64,000 nt of DNA from Verrucomicrobiales bacterium (lineage in GTDB: Bacteria; Verrucomicrobiota; Verrucomicrobiia; Limisphaerales; J093). Below are positions 28,330-36,503 of this stretch, one piece after another (the stretch's first letter is position 1; each line of letters starts with the position of its first letter). The notes beneath the pieces were generated by a model. The model searched no databases. It had not been told where the DNA came from and saw nothing but the letters and a program-made list of their open reading frames with translations. The DNA lies in NCBI GenBank assembly GCA_015075445.1, contig JABTUJ010000004.1:186001-250000 (forward strand). The letters are read 5' to 3'. Both the position numbers and the translations under genes were made by a program.

Positions 28330-29540
28330 GCGCGGCACCCCGCGGCCAGGGACGGCGTGTCCTGGTGCTTGTACATGATGAAGTACTCGCGGTGCCCCAA
28401 CTGTTCGGGTTTGCTGAGCTGGCCGGCCGCCACCGCGGCCACGAGGGCCCCCAGCTCGTGCCCCGCCTGTTCGAGGGTCAGTTCGCCGCTCAGCACACGG
28501 CCGGCATCGAAATCCATGTCGTCGGCCAGGGCGCGGTAGGTGGCCTGGTTGCCGGTGACCTTGATGAGCGGGGCGAGGGCGCTGCCGATCACGCTGCCGC
28601 GGCCGGTGACGAACAGCAGCACCTGGGCGCCGGCGCTGATCAAGTCCATCAGCCCCTCGGTGTCGTTCGGGTTCGTGTAGCCGAACTGCATGAAATGCTC
28701 GTCCGGCACGCTGTCGAGCACCCAAAGCCCGGGACCTCGCGGCGGCTCGGCCACACGAATCACGCCCTGGATCGGCCGTGAACCGCTCTTGGCAAACGCC
28801 CCCAGGCTCTTCTCCTCGATGGTCGTCAGGCCGCCCGCAAAGTTCCCCGGCGCCACCGAGTACTGCCGAACCTCGCGGCAATAGCGCACCGCCTTGTCGT
28901 AGGCGGCGGCCAGCTCGTTCGCGGCCTGTGCCGACGCCGCCCGGGCCACCAGGTGGTCACGCAGCCCGATCATCTCGATCGTCTCCTCGATTACCGCTTT
29001 CCCTCCCGCATCGACCAGCAGGTCGAAAAAGGCGCCGACGGTGGGATTGCCCGCCAGGCCCGACGTGGCATCCGAACCGCCGCACTCACAGCCCACGGTG
29101 AGGTCCCCCAGCGCCATCGGGACACGCGGGGTTTCCGCGGCAATCTGCGTGCGCAACTGGGCGACGATCGCCTTGCCCCGCGCCACGGACGCGCGGGTGC
29201 CGCCGCTCTGCTGGATGAAGAACCAGTCCGCCGGGCGGCCGGAGGCGCGGACCACTTCCGCGATCTTCTCCGGCTGGGTGTATTCGCAACCCAGGCCCAC
29301 CGCGAGCACGGCGCCGATGTTCGGATGCCGCGCCAGCGAGAGCATCAGGCGGATGGCGTACACGTTGTCGTAACAGCCGGGAAAGCCGAGCACGTGCGTG
29401 TCGGGTTCCTCGGCGGCAATCGCGTGGGCCACGTGTTTGGCGCACTCGACGGTGTAGATCACCAGCACGAGATTGCGGACCCCTTTCCGACCGTCGGGTC
29501 GCAGGTAGCCGGTCCACGTGGGGAACGTCGGTTCAGACAT
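28326..29540 (-). CDS. UxaA-family hydrolase, altronate/galactarate dehydratase C-terminal type
   Basis: The 404-residue protein is the large subunit or domain of the altronate/galactarate dehydratase family (PF20629/PF04295-type). It opens with [20 protein letters not shown], a hallmark of the family, and contains the cysteine-bearing segments [15 protein letters not shown] and [13 protein letters not shown] expected to hold the metal or iron-sulfur site. It dehydrates a sugar acid to its 2-keto-3-deoxy form in the cytoplasm. The N-terminal SAF domain is supplied by the separate gene just upstream, which overlaps it by 8 bp. The exact substrate (altronate, galactarate, fuconate or another) cannot be told. 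Confidence 0.88.
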   Translation of the reverse strand: MSEPTFPTWTGYLRPDGRKGVRNLVLVIYTVECAKHVAHAIAAEEPDTHVLGFPGCYDNVYAIRLMLSLARHPNIGAVLAVGLGCEYTQPEKIAEVVRASGRPADWFFIQQSGGTRASVARGKAIVAQLRTQIAAETPRVPMALGDLTVGCECGGSDATSGLAGNPTVGAFFDLLVDAGGKAVIEETIEMIGLRDHLVARAASAQAANELAAAYDKAVRYCREVRQYSVAPGNFAGGLTTIEEKSLGAFAKSGSRPIQGVIRVAEPPRGPGLWVLDSVPDEHFMQFGYTNPNDTEGLMDLISAGAQVLLFVTGRGSVIGSALAPLIKVTGNQATYRALADDMDFDAGRVLSGELTLEQAGHELGALVAAVAAGQLSKPEQLGHREYFIMYKHQDTPSLAAGCRA

Positions 29541-29871
29541 AAGCGGCAGCGGTGTCGGTGGGGGCGCCGGTGTGGTGGTCGAGGCTCGAGGAACGCTCAT
29601 CGAGGCTGCTGGCGACATTGTGCAGGTGCACCCAGGCCCCGGCGCGGATGCGTTCGGTGGCAACGCCGATGGGCACGCCGTACTTGATCACCCGCTCGCC
29701 CTCCGCCAGGGCGCGCAAGGCGACCTTGTGGTCCCGGGGGATCTTCTCCACCGCCGCGATCGCGACGGGTTCCGTCGCGGTTCCGAGCACTTGGAGGGGG
29801 CCGGGTTCGGCGTCCTCGAGCAGCGTGGCCACATTGTCGGCAGCGTGGATCTGGAAAGCGCGGGGCTTCAT
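29533..29871 (-). CDS. UxaA small subunit with SAF domain
   Basis: The 112-residue protein matches the SAF domain that forms the N-terminal part of altronate dehydratase: [14 protein letters not shown], then [20 protein letters not shown] and [20 protein letters not shown]. In many bacteria this domain is a separate small subunit, as here. It is first in the operon and overlaps the large-subunit gene by 8 bp. The C-terminal 20 residues are low-complexity. It likely helps substrate binding or assembly. Confidence 0.87.
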   Translation of the reverse strand: MKPRAFQIHAADNVATLLEDAEPGPLQVLGTATEPVAIAAVEKIPRDHKVALRALAEGERVIKYGVPIGVATERIRAGAWVHLHNVASSLDERSSSLDHHTGAPTDTAAAYV

Positions 29872-29960
29872 CGGTCAACCGTCGTTTGATTTGCGGGATC
29901 AGGCTGGCAGATCCTGCGCGGCAAGGCGACGCAAAAACAGGCTCCCGCTTGTGGGCTTGC

Positions 29961-29989
29961 TTGTGGGCCTCGTAGGGGGGTGATAGCGT
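29961..29989 (+). promoter_or_regulatory. Candidate promoter of the DUF4058 gene (leaderless)
   Basis: TTGTGG (29961-29966), a 17-bp spacer and TAGCGT (29984-29989) end 7 bp before the ATG at 29997. The geometry predicts transcription starting at the start codon; there is no Shine-Dalgarno sequence. Confidence 0.4.
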
Positions 29990-29996
29990 CGCTGGC

Positions 29997-30683
29997 ATGA
30001 CGACGAAGAACCCGTTTCCCGGCATGAACCCGTTCTTCGAGCAGCAGTGGCGGGATGCCCATGCCCGACTGATCACCTACCTGAGTGACGCGTTGCAGCC
30101 ACAACTCCCCCCGGATCTCATGGTTCGAACCGAAACGGAAGTTGTCGCCGTCGGGGCCGGTGGGGCAGCGGTCGTTTATCGGCCGGATGAGCTTGCACGC
30201 TGGCTGGAGATCCGCGACACCGGCGGTCGCCTGGTCACCGTCCTCGAACTGCTGAGCCCGACCAACAAGATGGAGGGCGAGGAAAGGGACCGGTACCGGC
30301 GCAAACGCCGCGCCTTCCTCGGCGGCGGCGCCAATCTGGTGGAGATCGACCTGGTGCGAGCGGGTGCTTCGCTCTTTCCGGAGGGCGTGCGCCAGGTGCT
30401 CGTCGGCGCAGGGGCCTGTTATGCGGTCGGGGTCGTCCGCGCGGGCCGGCCCTCCGAGCACGAAGTGTATCCCGTCCGGCTGCGGGATCGCCTGCCGGTC
30501 ATCCGGGTGCCGCTGCGGCCGGGTGAACCCGACGTCGTGGTGGATCTCCAGGCCTTGATCGACTTGAGTCACGAGCGGGGCCGATACCACCTGTTGGACT
30601 ACCGCCGGGAACTCGATCCGCGGCTGTCTCCGGAAGACGAGGCTTGGGTGGACCAGGTGCTGCGCGAACACGCGTTGCGCTGA
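29997..30683 (+). CDS. DUF4058 family protein, shortened
   Basis: The 228-residue protein opens with NPFPGMNPFFEQQWRDAHAR and LSDALQPQLPPDL, the signature of DUF4058, and contains the conserved core VTVLELLSPTNK, YRRKRRAFL, NLVEIDLVRAG and RLPVIRVPL. The family is common in Cyanobacteria, Planctomycetes and Verrucomicrobiota and has no known function; its conserved acidic and lysine residues recall nuclease-like folds, but this is speculation. Relative to members I remember, the region between residues about 45 and 60 is short by several tens of residues. The 3' end lies 26 bp from the convergent serine hydrolase gene. Confidence 0.8.
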   Translation: MTTKNPFPGMNPFFEQQWRDAHARLITYLSDALQPQLPPDLMVRTETEVVAVGAGGAAVVYRPDELARWLEIRDTGGRLVTVLELLSPTNKMEGEERDRYRRKRRAFLGGGANLVEIDLVRAGASLFPEGVRQVLVGAGACYAVGVVRAGRPSEHEVYPVRLRDRLPVIRVPLRPGEPDVVVDLQALIDLSHERGRYHLLDYRRELDPRLSPEDEAWVDQVLREHALR

Positions 30684-30709
30684 ACGGCGGCCACGCTGAA
30701 CACCGACCC

Positions 30710-31684
30710 TCAGGAAGTGGGCACGTGCTCAAGTCCGGCGACGACTTCGCGCACGAGGTGGTGGAGGATGCCGCGCTCGTTCGCGTGGCCCACGGTGAAC
30801 ATCACCAAGATGAACCGCCGCCCGTTGGGCAGTTCCACGAGGATCGCGTCGTGGCGCGTCGCGCTGGTCCAGCCGGCCTTGGACCACAGCTTCGCCCCCG
30901 CCGGCAACCCTGGACCGCTGAACCGGGCCTGATCATCCGGATCGCTGGGGGTGACGGTGAGATCGCGGCGCAGAAGTTCGAGCATAGCGGTGGAGCGTGC
31001 CGGGGTGACGGCCTGGCCGGTGGCGATTTCGAACAGGAGACGGGCGGTGGCGTCGGTGGTGAGCTGGTTGCGCTTGGGTTCGAAGGCGCGGATGGCCTGG
31101 GTCTCGCGGCCGTAAGGGCCTTCGCACCACGGTTTCTTGTTGGCGTTGATGCCCACATAGCCGAGCGAGGCGAAGTAACGGTTCACGGCGTTGCGCCGGT
31201 CGAACCAACGTTCGAGGTCGGCCTCGGACAATTCCGGCCCGCTGGTGGTGTCGGTGAGGAGGTCCACGACGTAGTGCGTCGCCTCGTTGTAGGAGAGCAC
31301 AATCATGTCGCTCAAAGCGCGGTGCAGTTCGGCGGTGTCCGCGAGACGTCCGTCCTCGAGCCAGCGATGGGCGGCCACCAGGTAGAAGAGCTTCACCACG
31401 CTGGCCGGGTAGATGGGCACCTCTCCCCGGTGACTGCCGCGTCCGGCGCGGTCGGGACGGGCGAGGTCCACGAGCGTGACGGCCAGGGCTTCCGTGTGGA
31501 GCGAGCGCTCGGCGAACCGCGCCACGGTCGAACGCACCGCGTTGTCCACCACGGCTTGGATGGCCGGCACGGCCGGCACCGGCGGCGGCGAGGCGAGGGC
31601 GGAGGTTCCGGAGCTCATGAGGACGCAGAGGAACAGGGAAAGCAGGCTGGAAGCCTGCACCACAAATCTAAGAAGAGCAGCCAT
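30710..31684 (-). CDS. Exported serine hydrolase, class A beta-lactamase-like
   Basis: The 324-residue protein starts with a signal peptide (MAALLRFVVQ, hydrophobic to about residue 31). The penicillin-interacting fold motifs are present: SVVK at 95-98 (SxxK nucleophile), SYN at 131-133 and KAG at 269-271 in place of KTG. The general fold is that of class A beta-lactamases and related peptidoglycan-active hydrolases, but the class A omega-loop glutamate is not obvious and the KTG threonine is absent, so antibiotic hydrolysis should not be assumed. It would act in the periplasm. The frame remains open upstream of the ATG into unrelated sequence. Confidence 0.8.
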   Translation of the reverse strand: MAALLRFVVQASSLLSLFLCVLMSSGTSALASPPPVPAVPAIQAVVDNAVRSTVARFAERSLHTEALAVTLVDLARPDRAGRGSHRGEVPIYPASVVKLFYLVAAHRWLEDGRLADTAELHRALSDMIVLSYNEATHYVVDLLTDTTSGPELSEADLERWFDRRNAVNRYFASLGYVGINANKKPWCEGPYGRETQAIRAFEPKRNQLTTDATARLLFEIATGQAVTPARSTAMLELLRRDLTVTPSDPDDQARFSGPGLPAGAKLWSKAGWTSATRHDAILVELPNGRRFILVMFTVGHANERGILHHLVREVVAGLEHVPTS

Positions 31685-31753
31685 GCGGGGGAGGGGAGGG
31701 GGGTGGGGGGCCGAGCGCAGGGCTGTCGTGGGTACTTCAGACCTGCTGCCGTA

Positions 31754-31842
31754 GGCGCCGACGTGAGGAGGCGCCGGGCAAGGGCGTCGCCACTGCGCCG
31801 CCACACGTCGGCGCCGACGAGATCGCCTCCTGACGTCGGCGC
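31754..31842. repeat. Palindromic dispersed element, copy 1
   Basis: Left arm GGCGCCGACGTGAGGAGGCG (31754-31773) and right arm CGCCTCCTGACGTCGGCGC (31824-31842) form a near-perfect inverted repeat, with CACACGTCGGCGCCGAC between them. The same arms recur at 59954-60080, so this is a dispersed repeat. It lies between the serine hydrolase and metallopeptidase genes. Confidence 0.8.
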
Positions 31843-31913
31843 TCACCGGGCTGCCGGTGCCTACGGTCGGCAGCGGCTTTGCGCGGAGCATGCGAGGTCG
31901 GGCCAGAGCGGGG

Positions 31914-32291
31914 CTAATCGAGGCCGCGGGCTTCGAGGTCGATTTCGTCGAGGCCGAGGTAGTGACCCAGTTCGTGGAGGTAGGTGGTGCGGACCTCTTC
32001 ACGGTAAATGTCCTCATCCTCCTCCGCGAAGTCCCAGAGGTTCTCGAGGAACAGGAGTATCTGGGAAGGCACGTCCGCGTACCCCGATTCCTCCTCGCCG
32101 TACGCTTTGCCGACAAACAGACCGAGCAGATCGGGTTCCCAGCCGTCGGCGAGGATGGCGTGGTTGGGACGAGGCTCGTAGCACACGGGCAGCGCCTCGG
32201 CGTGCGGACGGAGGGCGCGTGGGAGGCGGCGGTTGGTCCCGCGCACCTCTTCCTGGGCCACACGCAGGAGCTGACTCCACGAGGGTTTCAT
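31914..32291 (-). CDS. Minimal zincin-type metallopeptidase family protein
   Basis: The 125-residue protein has the zinc-binding motif HELGH at 106-110 followed by YLGLDEIDLE, typical of the small single-domain metallopeptidase family (PF06262, zincin-like), which also has a conserved acidic central segment, seen here as NLWDFAEEDEDIYREEV. Members lack a signal peptide and are probably cytoplasmic; no substrate is known. It follows the C45 gene on the same strand with 28 bp between and is probably in the same transcript. Confidence 0.88.
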   Translation of the reverse strand: MKPSWSQLLRVAQEEVRGTNRRLPRALRPHAEALPVCYEPRPNHAILADGWEPDLLGLFVGKAYGEEESGYADVPSQILLFLENLWDFAEEDEDIYREEVRTTYLHELGHYLGLDEIDLEARGLD

Positions 32292-32319
32292 CGGGCGGGG
32301 CAGGGCGGCCCCGAGCAGG

Positions 32320-34230
32320 TCAAGGCAACGGCCGGTTCAGCAACTGCGCGAGGTTGTAGTGGGTGTAGCGGCAATGGCTGGCCACGTTCTGGCTGTCGGC
32401 GTTCGCGACCCAGAAGTCGAGCGTCTCGGGCGCGAAGAGGACCGAGTGGATGTTCGAGTTCATCGCCACGGGCCGGTCCATCAGCCGCTGCGCCTCCTCG
32501 ACCCCGAGTTGGCCGTGCTGCTGCTGGACGCGTCCGGCCAGGGTCTCGTAACGGTCGCCGGCGCTCAACAGAACCGCATCGGGTACCGCGTGCGGCAGCC
32601 GCGGGTGCGCCTCGCCTGGCCGGACGACTTCGAAGGTGTCCGGGGTCGCGGCGATCCCCACCGCCTGCCGCGAGTTGCCGTCGGCGATCACGTAGTAGTA
32701 CTCGCAGGTGCGGGGGCCGCGACGCATGATTTCGACGGCTTCCTCCAGGGTGGCGGCCTTCTCCATGACTTCGCGGACGAGCTGGGCCATGGGTTTGCCG
32801 TCCCAATTGCCCTCGCCGCGTCCGCCCATCTCGCCTATCGAGATCCGGCGCTCGTTCATGGCGGTGACCGAGCCGACGAAGCCGCCATAGCTCACGTTCG
32901 CCCACGCGTAGCCCTGGTCGGGCTGGTGGACGATCACCACGGCGTTCGGCTCGAGCCCCACGCCCCGCAGGTAATCGAGGACGCGCCCGTGGTAGAGGCG
33001 CCCGTCGACCGTGGCGCGGCCGAAGACGGCGAAGCCGCTGCAATGAAAGAGCTCGGGGAAGAAGTTGGCGAGCCGCACCTCCTCGCGGTCGAGCCCCGCG
33101 GCAACGGCCAGGGCATCCATCTCGCGCAGGTAACGTTCGTCGACGAAGGGCGCGATCCGGCTCTGCGCCTCCTCGATCTCGCCGAAGAACCAGCGGCCTT
33201 TCTCGAACGAGCTGCCGACCCCGACGCCGTAGAGGATCTTGCTGACCAGGTCACGCACCTCGCGCCGCATCAACACCCCGTGCTGGTGGCCCATGGCCTC
33301 GGGCGAACCGGCGAGGAACAGCACCTTCGTGCCGTCGTGGTCCTCGAGCCGGCCGGCGCCTTCAACGGCAAGCACGCGGCGTTCGCCGGTCGCCGGCCCC
33401 AGCGTGGGGATTCGGAGTTGGAGCAGCGACAAGGCGGCCGGGAGGAAGCGTTCGAGGTGGGCGCGGGCCACGGTTTCGATGTTGAACGCCCCGGCCGACT
33501 GCAAGCGCCAGGCATGCGCCGGCCACGGGTTCATGAGCCGGAGATCTGGCCATTCGACCATGAGCCGTCGACCACCGGGATCCTCGAGGCGCAAGCGCAC
33601 GGGCAGGGAATCGGCCTGGCGGACCCAGAGCGTGAACGCGCCCTGGGGCAGCTTGAGCGCCTCGATGGCTTGCGGTTGCGGCCGTCCCCGCAACACCCAG
33701 CAGGCGGCATCGCCCACGCTTTCGACGGGGAGGGATTCGAGCTGGAGCATCAGCGGCAGCAGCAGCCGTTGCTCAGTGCTGAGGGGCAGCTTGAAGGGGG
33801 GCAACACCGATCGGTCCACGCTGTCGGGTCGGGTGCGAAAGCGGGGCACCTCCGGCGAACCGATCACGCCAAACTTCTTGCCGGGCGCAAAGAGCCACAG
33901 TTGCTGGCCATCGCGGCCCAACTGCAGCTCCCGTCCCTCGATGGTGGTGGTGAGGGTCAGGCGATCCGGGGCCTGGAACGCGAGTTGCGCCTGGTGACCG
34001 GACAGACCTTTGCCGAGACCCTCGGCTTCGACGATGCGCAGTGTGGCCGTGAGCGTTTGGGGCGACGCGGCCGCAGCCGGTTCGATGATAGCGGCCAGCC
34101 TGGCCACCGTGGCACCCAGGATCTCCTGGGGCGTGCGCGCCGCCTCCTGGGCGGTGAGGGGAAGGAGGTGCGCGACGACGGCCGCGAACGCAGCCAGGGT
34201 CCAGCGAGAGAGATGAGGTCCGGCGCTCAT
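32320..34230 (-). CDS. Exported fusion: LolA-like N-terminal domain plus C45 acyltransferase/peptidase
   Basis: The 636-residue protein starts with a signal peptide (MSAGPHLSRWTLAAF, core to about 27). Residues about 30-270 are beta-rich and resemble a DUF2092/LolA-type lipid-binding fold (APDRLTLTTTIEGRELQLGRDGQQLW). Residues about 300-636 form a C45-type Ntn-hydrolase domain related to isopenicillin N acyltransferase: AGSPEAMGHQHGVLM, then FHCSGFAVFGRATVDG with Cys397 as predicted nucleophile, and GFVGSVTAMNERRISIGEMG. Normally the Ntn Cys is freed by autocleavage; here it would release the long N-terminal part. Possible roles are amide hydrolysis or acyl transfer on lipids or peptides. A TACTTT box ends 7 bp before the ATG. 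Confidence 0.82.
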   Translation of the reverse strand: MSAGPHLSRWTLAAFAAVVAHLLPLTAQEAARTPQEILGATVARLAAIIEPAAAASPQTLTATLRIVEAEGLGKGLSGHQAQLAFQAPDRLTLTTTIEGRELQLGRDGQQLWLFAPGKKFGVIGSPEVPRFRTRPDSVDRSVLPPFKLPLSTEQRLLLPLMLQLESLPVESVGDAACWVLRGRPQPQAIEALKLPQGAFTLWVRQADSLPVRLRLEDPGGRRLMVEWPDLRLMNPWPAHAWRLQSAGAFNIETVARAHLERFLPAALSLLQLRIPTLGPATGERRVLAVEGAGRLEDHDGTKVLFLAGSPEAMGHQHGVLMRREVRDLVSKILYGVGVGSSFEKGRWFFGEIEEAQSRIAPFVDERYLREMDALAVAAGLDREEVRLANFFPELFHCSGFAVFGRATVDGRLYHGRVLDYLRGVGLEPNAVVIVHQPDQGYAWANVSYGGFVGSVTAMNERRISIGEMGGRGEGNWDGKPMAQLVREVMEKAATLEEAVEIMRRGPRTCEYYYVIADGNSRQAVGIAATPDTFEVVRPGEAHPRLPHAVPDAVLLSAGDRYETLAGRVQQQHGQLGVEEAQRLMDRPVAMNSNIHSVLFAPETLDFWVANADSQNVASHCRYTHYNLAQLLNRPLP

Positions 34231-34270
34231 GGCGGCGAAAGTAGCGTGGGCCTCCCGGCTTGGCCAGTGC

Positions 34271-35926
34271 TCACCCCGCGGGCGGGATTGGCTGACCCAG
34301 GGCCCAGAGAATGCCGTTCAACAGGAGTCGGCGAAACGCGGGTTCGGCGAAGTCCTCCACGTGGCCGAATGAGGTGTAGAACACCCGGGCGGCGCGCGGT
34401 CCGTAGGCGCGGGTCCAGGCCACGGGCTCGGCGGGCTGACCGGGAATCGAGCCCAGGAGCAGAGGGTGGCAGCCGGGGCGCAGGGGACCCGAACGGTAGA
34501 GACTCGCATGTCCCAGCCACCCGGTCGGGTCGAGGCCGGTGAGCACCGGATGACCGGCCGCGCCCTCCGCGATAGCCAGCGTCGTGACCGGTCCCACGCC
34601 GTAGTGACCGCGATAGTTGCCGCCGAGCACCTCGGCGTCGAACTCCGGCCATTCCACGAGGCCCCGTTGCGCCAGGGCGCTGCGTTCTTCGCCCCGGACG
34701 GCGAAACCGTGGGAGGCGGTACGGATCGCCACCAGCGGCTTGCCCTGCCCGAGGTGGGCGCGCAGGGCCTTGAGGGCCGGGGGTGTGAGGGCTCGACGCC
34801 GGGTGCTTACCACCAGCAGGTCGGCTGCGGGCAGGGCCTCGGCGAGGCCGGGGAACGCGTGTTTGTCCTGGGCGTCCGCGAGCAGAACGCGCACGTCGAA
34901 GCCGCGCCAGGCCAGGTCGTCGTGGGCGAACACGGGGAGCGTCTCCCAGGTGTGGTATTCGTCCTCGCCGATCAGGAACAGGACGCGGGGCCGCACATCG
35001 GCCTGGAAGCGGAATGGTTCACCGCCGAGGAGGTCAGCGCTGGTGACGCTGGGGCACCAGTACCGCTCGATGTGGGCGACGACGAGGTCGGTGCCCGCGA
35101 AGTGGCTGACGTAAGGGCGGCGGCGGGCATTGTACATCGTGTCGGTCAAGTCGCGCATGAGCACGACGTTCTTGCCCTGACCGACGAGGGCCCGGATCGA
35201 GAAGGGGCGGCCCAGCACGCACATGTTCGTGTGCACGCCCAGGACGATCACATTACGGATGCCGCGGCTTTCGAGCACGCGATGGATTTCCTCGCCGCTG
35301 TCGCTGATGAGATCGGCATCGGCGATTTCGAGCGTGGCGATCTGGCTTTTCCAGGCGCGTCCCTGGGGGCAGGGCGGGTCTTCGTTGCAGCCGCCGTCGG
35401 AGTCGTCGATGGGCAGGGGGGGTTCCTTGTCGCGATCGAGGGACTTCCACTGGTTGATGCCGGCGGGGGCGGTGACCTTGGGGGCCTGCTGGGCGCTGAG
35501 TCGCTGCGGCCAGCCTTCGTAGAAGGACATGGTGTCGCTGGGCGCGTGGATGATGAGGACGCCGCGGGCCCGGGCGGCCTGGATCAGCGCGTTCATGCGC
35601 GGGGCCATTTCGGCGACGCGTTCGGTGGCGCCGCGGCACCAATGGCGGTCCCACATGTCACAGATGATCACCGCGGTCTGCTTTGGCTCCCAACGCAGCA
35701 CCTCCTCGACGGCGACGTCGCGTTGCTGGCCCGGCGGGGGAGCGACGCGGTGGCGGGCATGGAGGAGGAGGGGTTTGGGGTCACCGGCCAGGATCGATGG
35801 GCCGGCGGCGGCACAGAATGCGAGGAGCAGGAGGGGGAGGGCCTGTGGGCGTTGCCGGGGTGTGGATTCCCGGATGATTGGGGTCGCGGAGGCGACAGGT
35901 GTTGGCAGCGACGTGGGCGAGGACAT
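34271..35926 (-). CDS. Exported isochorismatase-like plus ThuA-like fusion protein
   Basis: The 551-residue protein has a hydrophobic N-terminal export signal (about 28-48, QALPLLLLAFCAAAGPS). Residues about 75-320 form a cysteine-hydrolase (isochorismatase-like) domain with AVIICDMWDRHWC (Asp) and GVHTNMCVLGRPFS (nucleophile Cys). Residues about 325-551 form a ThuA-like, class-I amidotransferase-type domain (VRPRVLFLIGEDEYHTWETL, ending FGHVEDFAEPAFRRLLLNGI). Both domains are common in exported PVC proteins, often linked to sugar or glycoside metabolism; the reaction is unknown. It lies between the Nudix and C45 genes, same strand, 50 and 40 bp apart. Confidence 0.85.
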   Translation of the reverse strand: MSSPTSLPTPVASATPIIRESTPRQRPQALPLLLLAFCAAAGPSILAGDPKPLLLHARHRVAPPPGQQRDVAVEEVLRWEPKQTAVIICDMWDRHWCRGATERVAEMAPRMNALIQAARARGVLIIHAPSDTMSFYEGWPQRLSAQQAPKVTAPAGINQWKSLDRDKEPPLPIDDSDGGCNEDPPCPQGRAWKSQIATLEIADADLISDSGEEIHRVLESRGIRNVIVLGVHTNMCVLGRPFSIRALVGQGKNVVLMRDLTDTMYNARRRPYVSHFAGTDLVVAHIERYWCPSVTSADLLGGEPFRFQADVRPRVLFLIGEDEYHTWETLPVFAHDDLAWRGFDVRVLLADAQDKHAFPGLAEALPAADLLVVSTRRRALTPPALKALRAHLGQGKPLVAIRTASHGFAVRGEERSALAQRGLVEWPEFDAEVLGGNYRGHYGVGPVTTLAIAEGAAGHPVLTGLDPTGWLGHASLYRSGPLRPGCHPLLLGSIPGQPAEPVAWTRAYGPRAARVFYTSFGHVEDFAEPAFRRLLLNGILWALGQPIPPAG

Positions 35927-35975
35927 GGGGCTATTGATTGACCGGGTGCGGGCGGAAGGCGAGCACTTCCTGGGG

Positions 35976-36503
35976 TCAGCCCTTAAGAATTAAGTTTCCG
36001 CCCTGGGCTTCGAGGAGGCGACGCCAGATCAGGGGCACTGCGCCGGCGAACTCGTGGGGTTTCTCTGCCAGCCAGCGGCTGATGGCGTCGGGCGAGAACC
36101 AGCCGCCGTCCGCGATTTCTTCGGGATGCAGCGTAAACGGCCCCTCGGCTTCGGCGCGGTAAACCCAGACGAACTCCATCCCGGTCTCCGGGCAGGCCGC
36201 GAGCTTGAAGAGCGGCTGGGGGGGCTGGGCGAGCCGACAGCCCAGTTCCTCCTCGAGCTCACGCACGGCACACGCGTCGTAAGTCTCGCCGGGTGCGAGG
36301 TGGCCGGAGGCGGAGGAATCCCAGGTGCCGGGGAAGCAGTCCTTGGTGAGCGACCGCTTCTGCAGGAACAGCTCCCCGCGGCGGTTGAACACGAGCACGT
36401 GGACGGCGCGGTGCTTGAGCCCGCGGCGATGCACCTCGCTGCGCGGGCGCCGGGCAATGACCTCGTCGCGGTCGTCCACCACGTCGAACAGTTCCTCACT
36501 CAT
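35976..36503 (-). CDS. Nudix hydrolase (Idi/YfcD-like)
   Basis: The 175-residue protein carries a complete Nudix box, GHLAPGETYDACAVRELEEE followed by LG, with the catalytic REXXEE core. The N-terminal MSEELFDVVDDRDEVI and HRRGLKHRAVHVLVFN match the YfcD/isopentenyl-diphosphate isomerase-like branch; Nudix hydrolysis of a diphosphate is the safer call. It is cytoplasmic. Its ATG overlaps the rsmA stop codon by four bases, so the two are translationally coupled. Confidence 0.88.
   Translation of the reverse strand: MSEELFDVVDDRDEVIARRPRSEVHRRGLKHRAVHVLVFNRRGELFLQKRSLTKDCFPGTWDSSASGHLAPGETYDACAVRELEEELGCRLAQPPQPLFKLAACPETGMEFVWVYRAEAEGPFTLHPEEIADGGWFSPDAISRWLAEKPHEFAGAVPLIWRRLLEAQGGNLILKG

Noticed and set aside
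30710..31684. Naming the serine hydrolase a beta-lactamase resistance gene
   Set aside because: SxxK and SYN motifs exist, but KTG is KAG and the omega-loop glutamate is not evident; peptidoglycan or other ester/amide hydrolysis is as likely.
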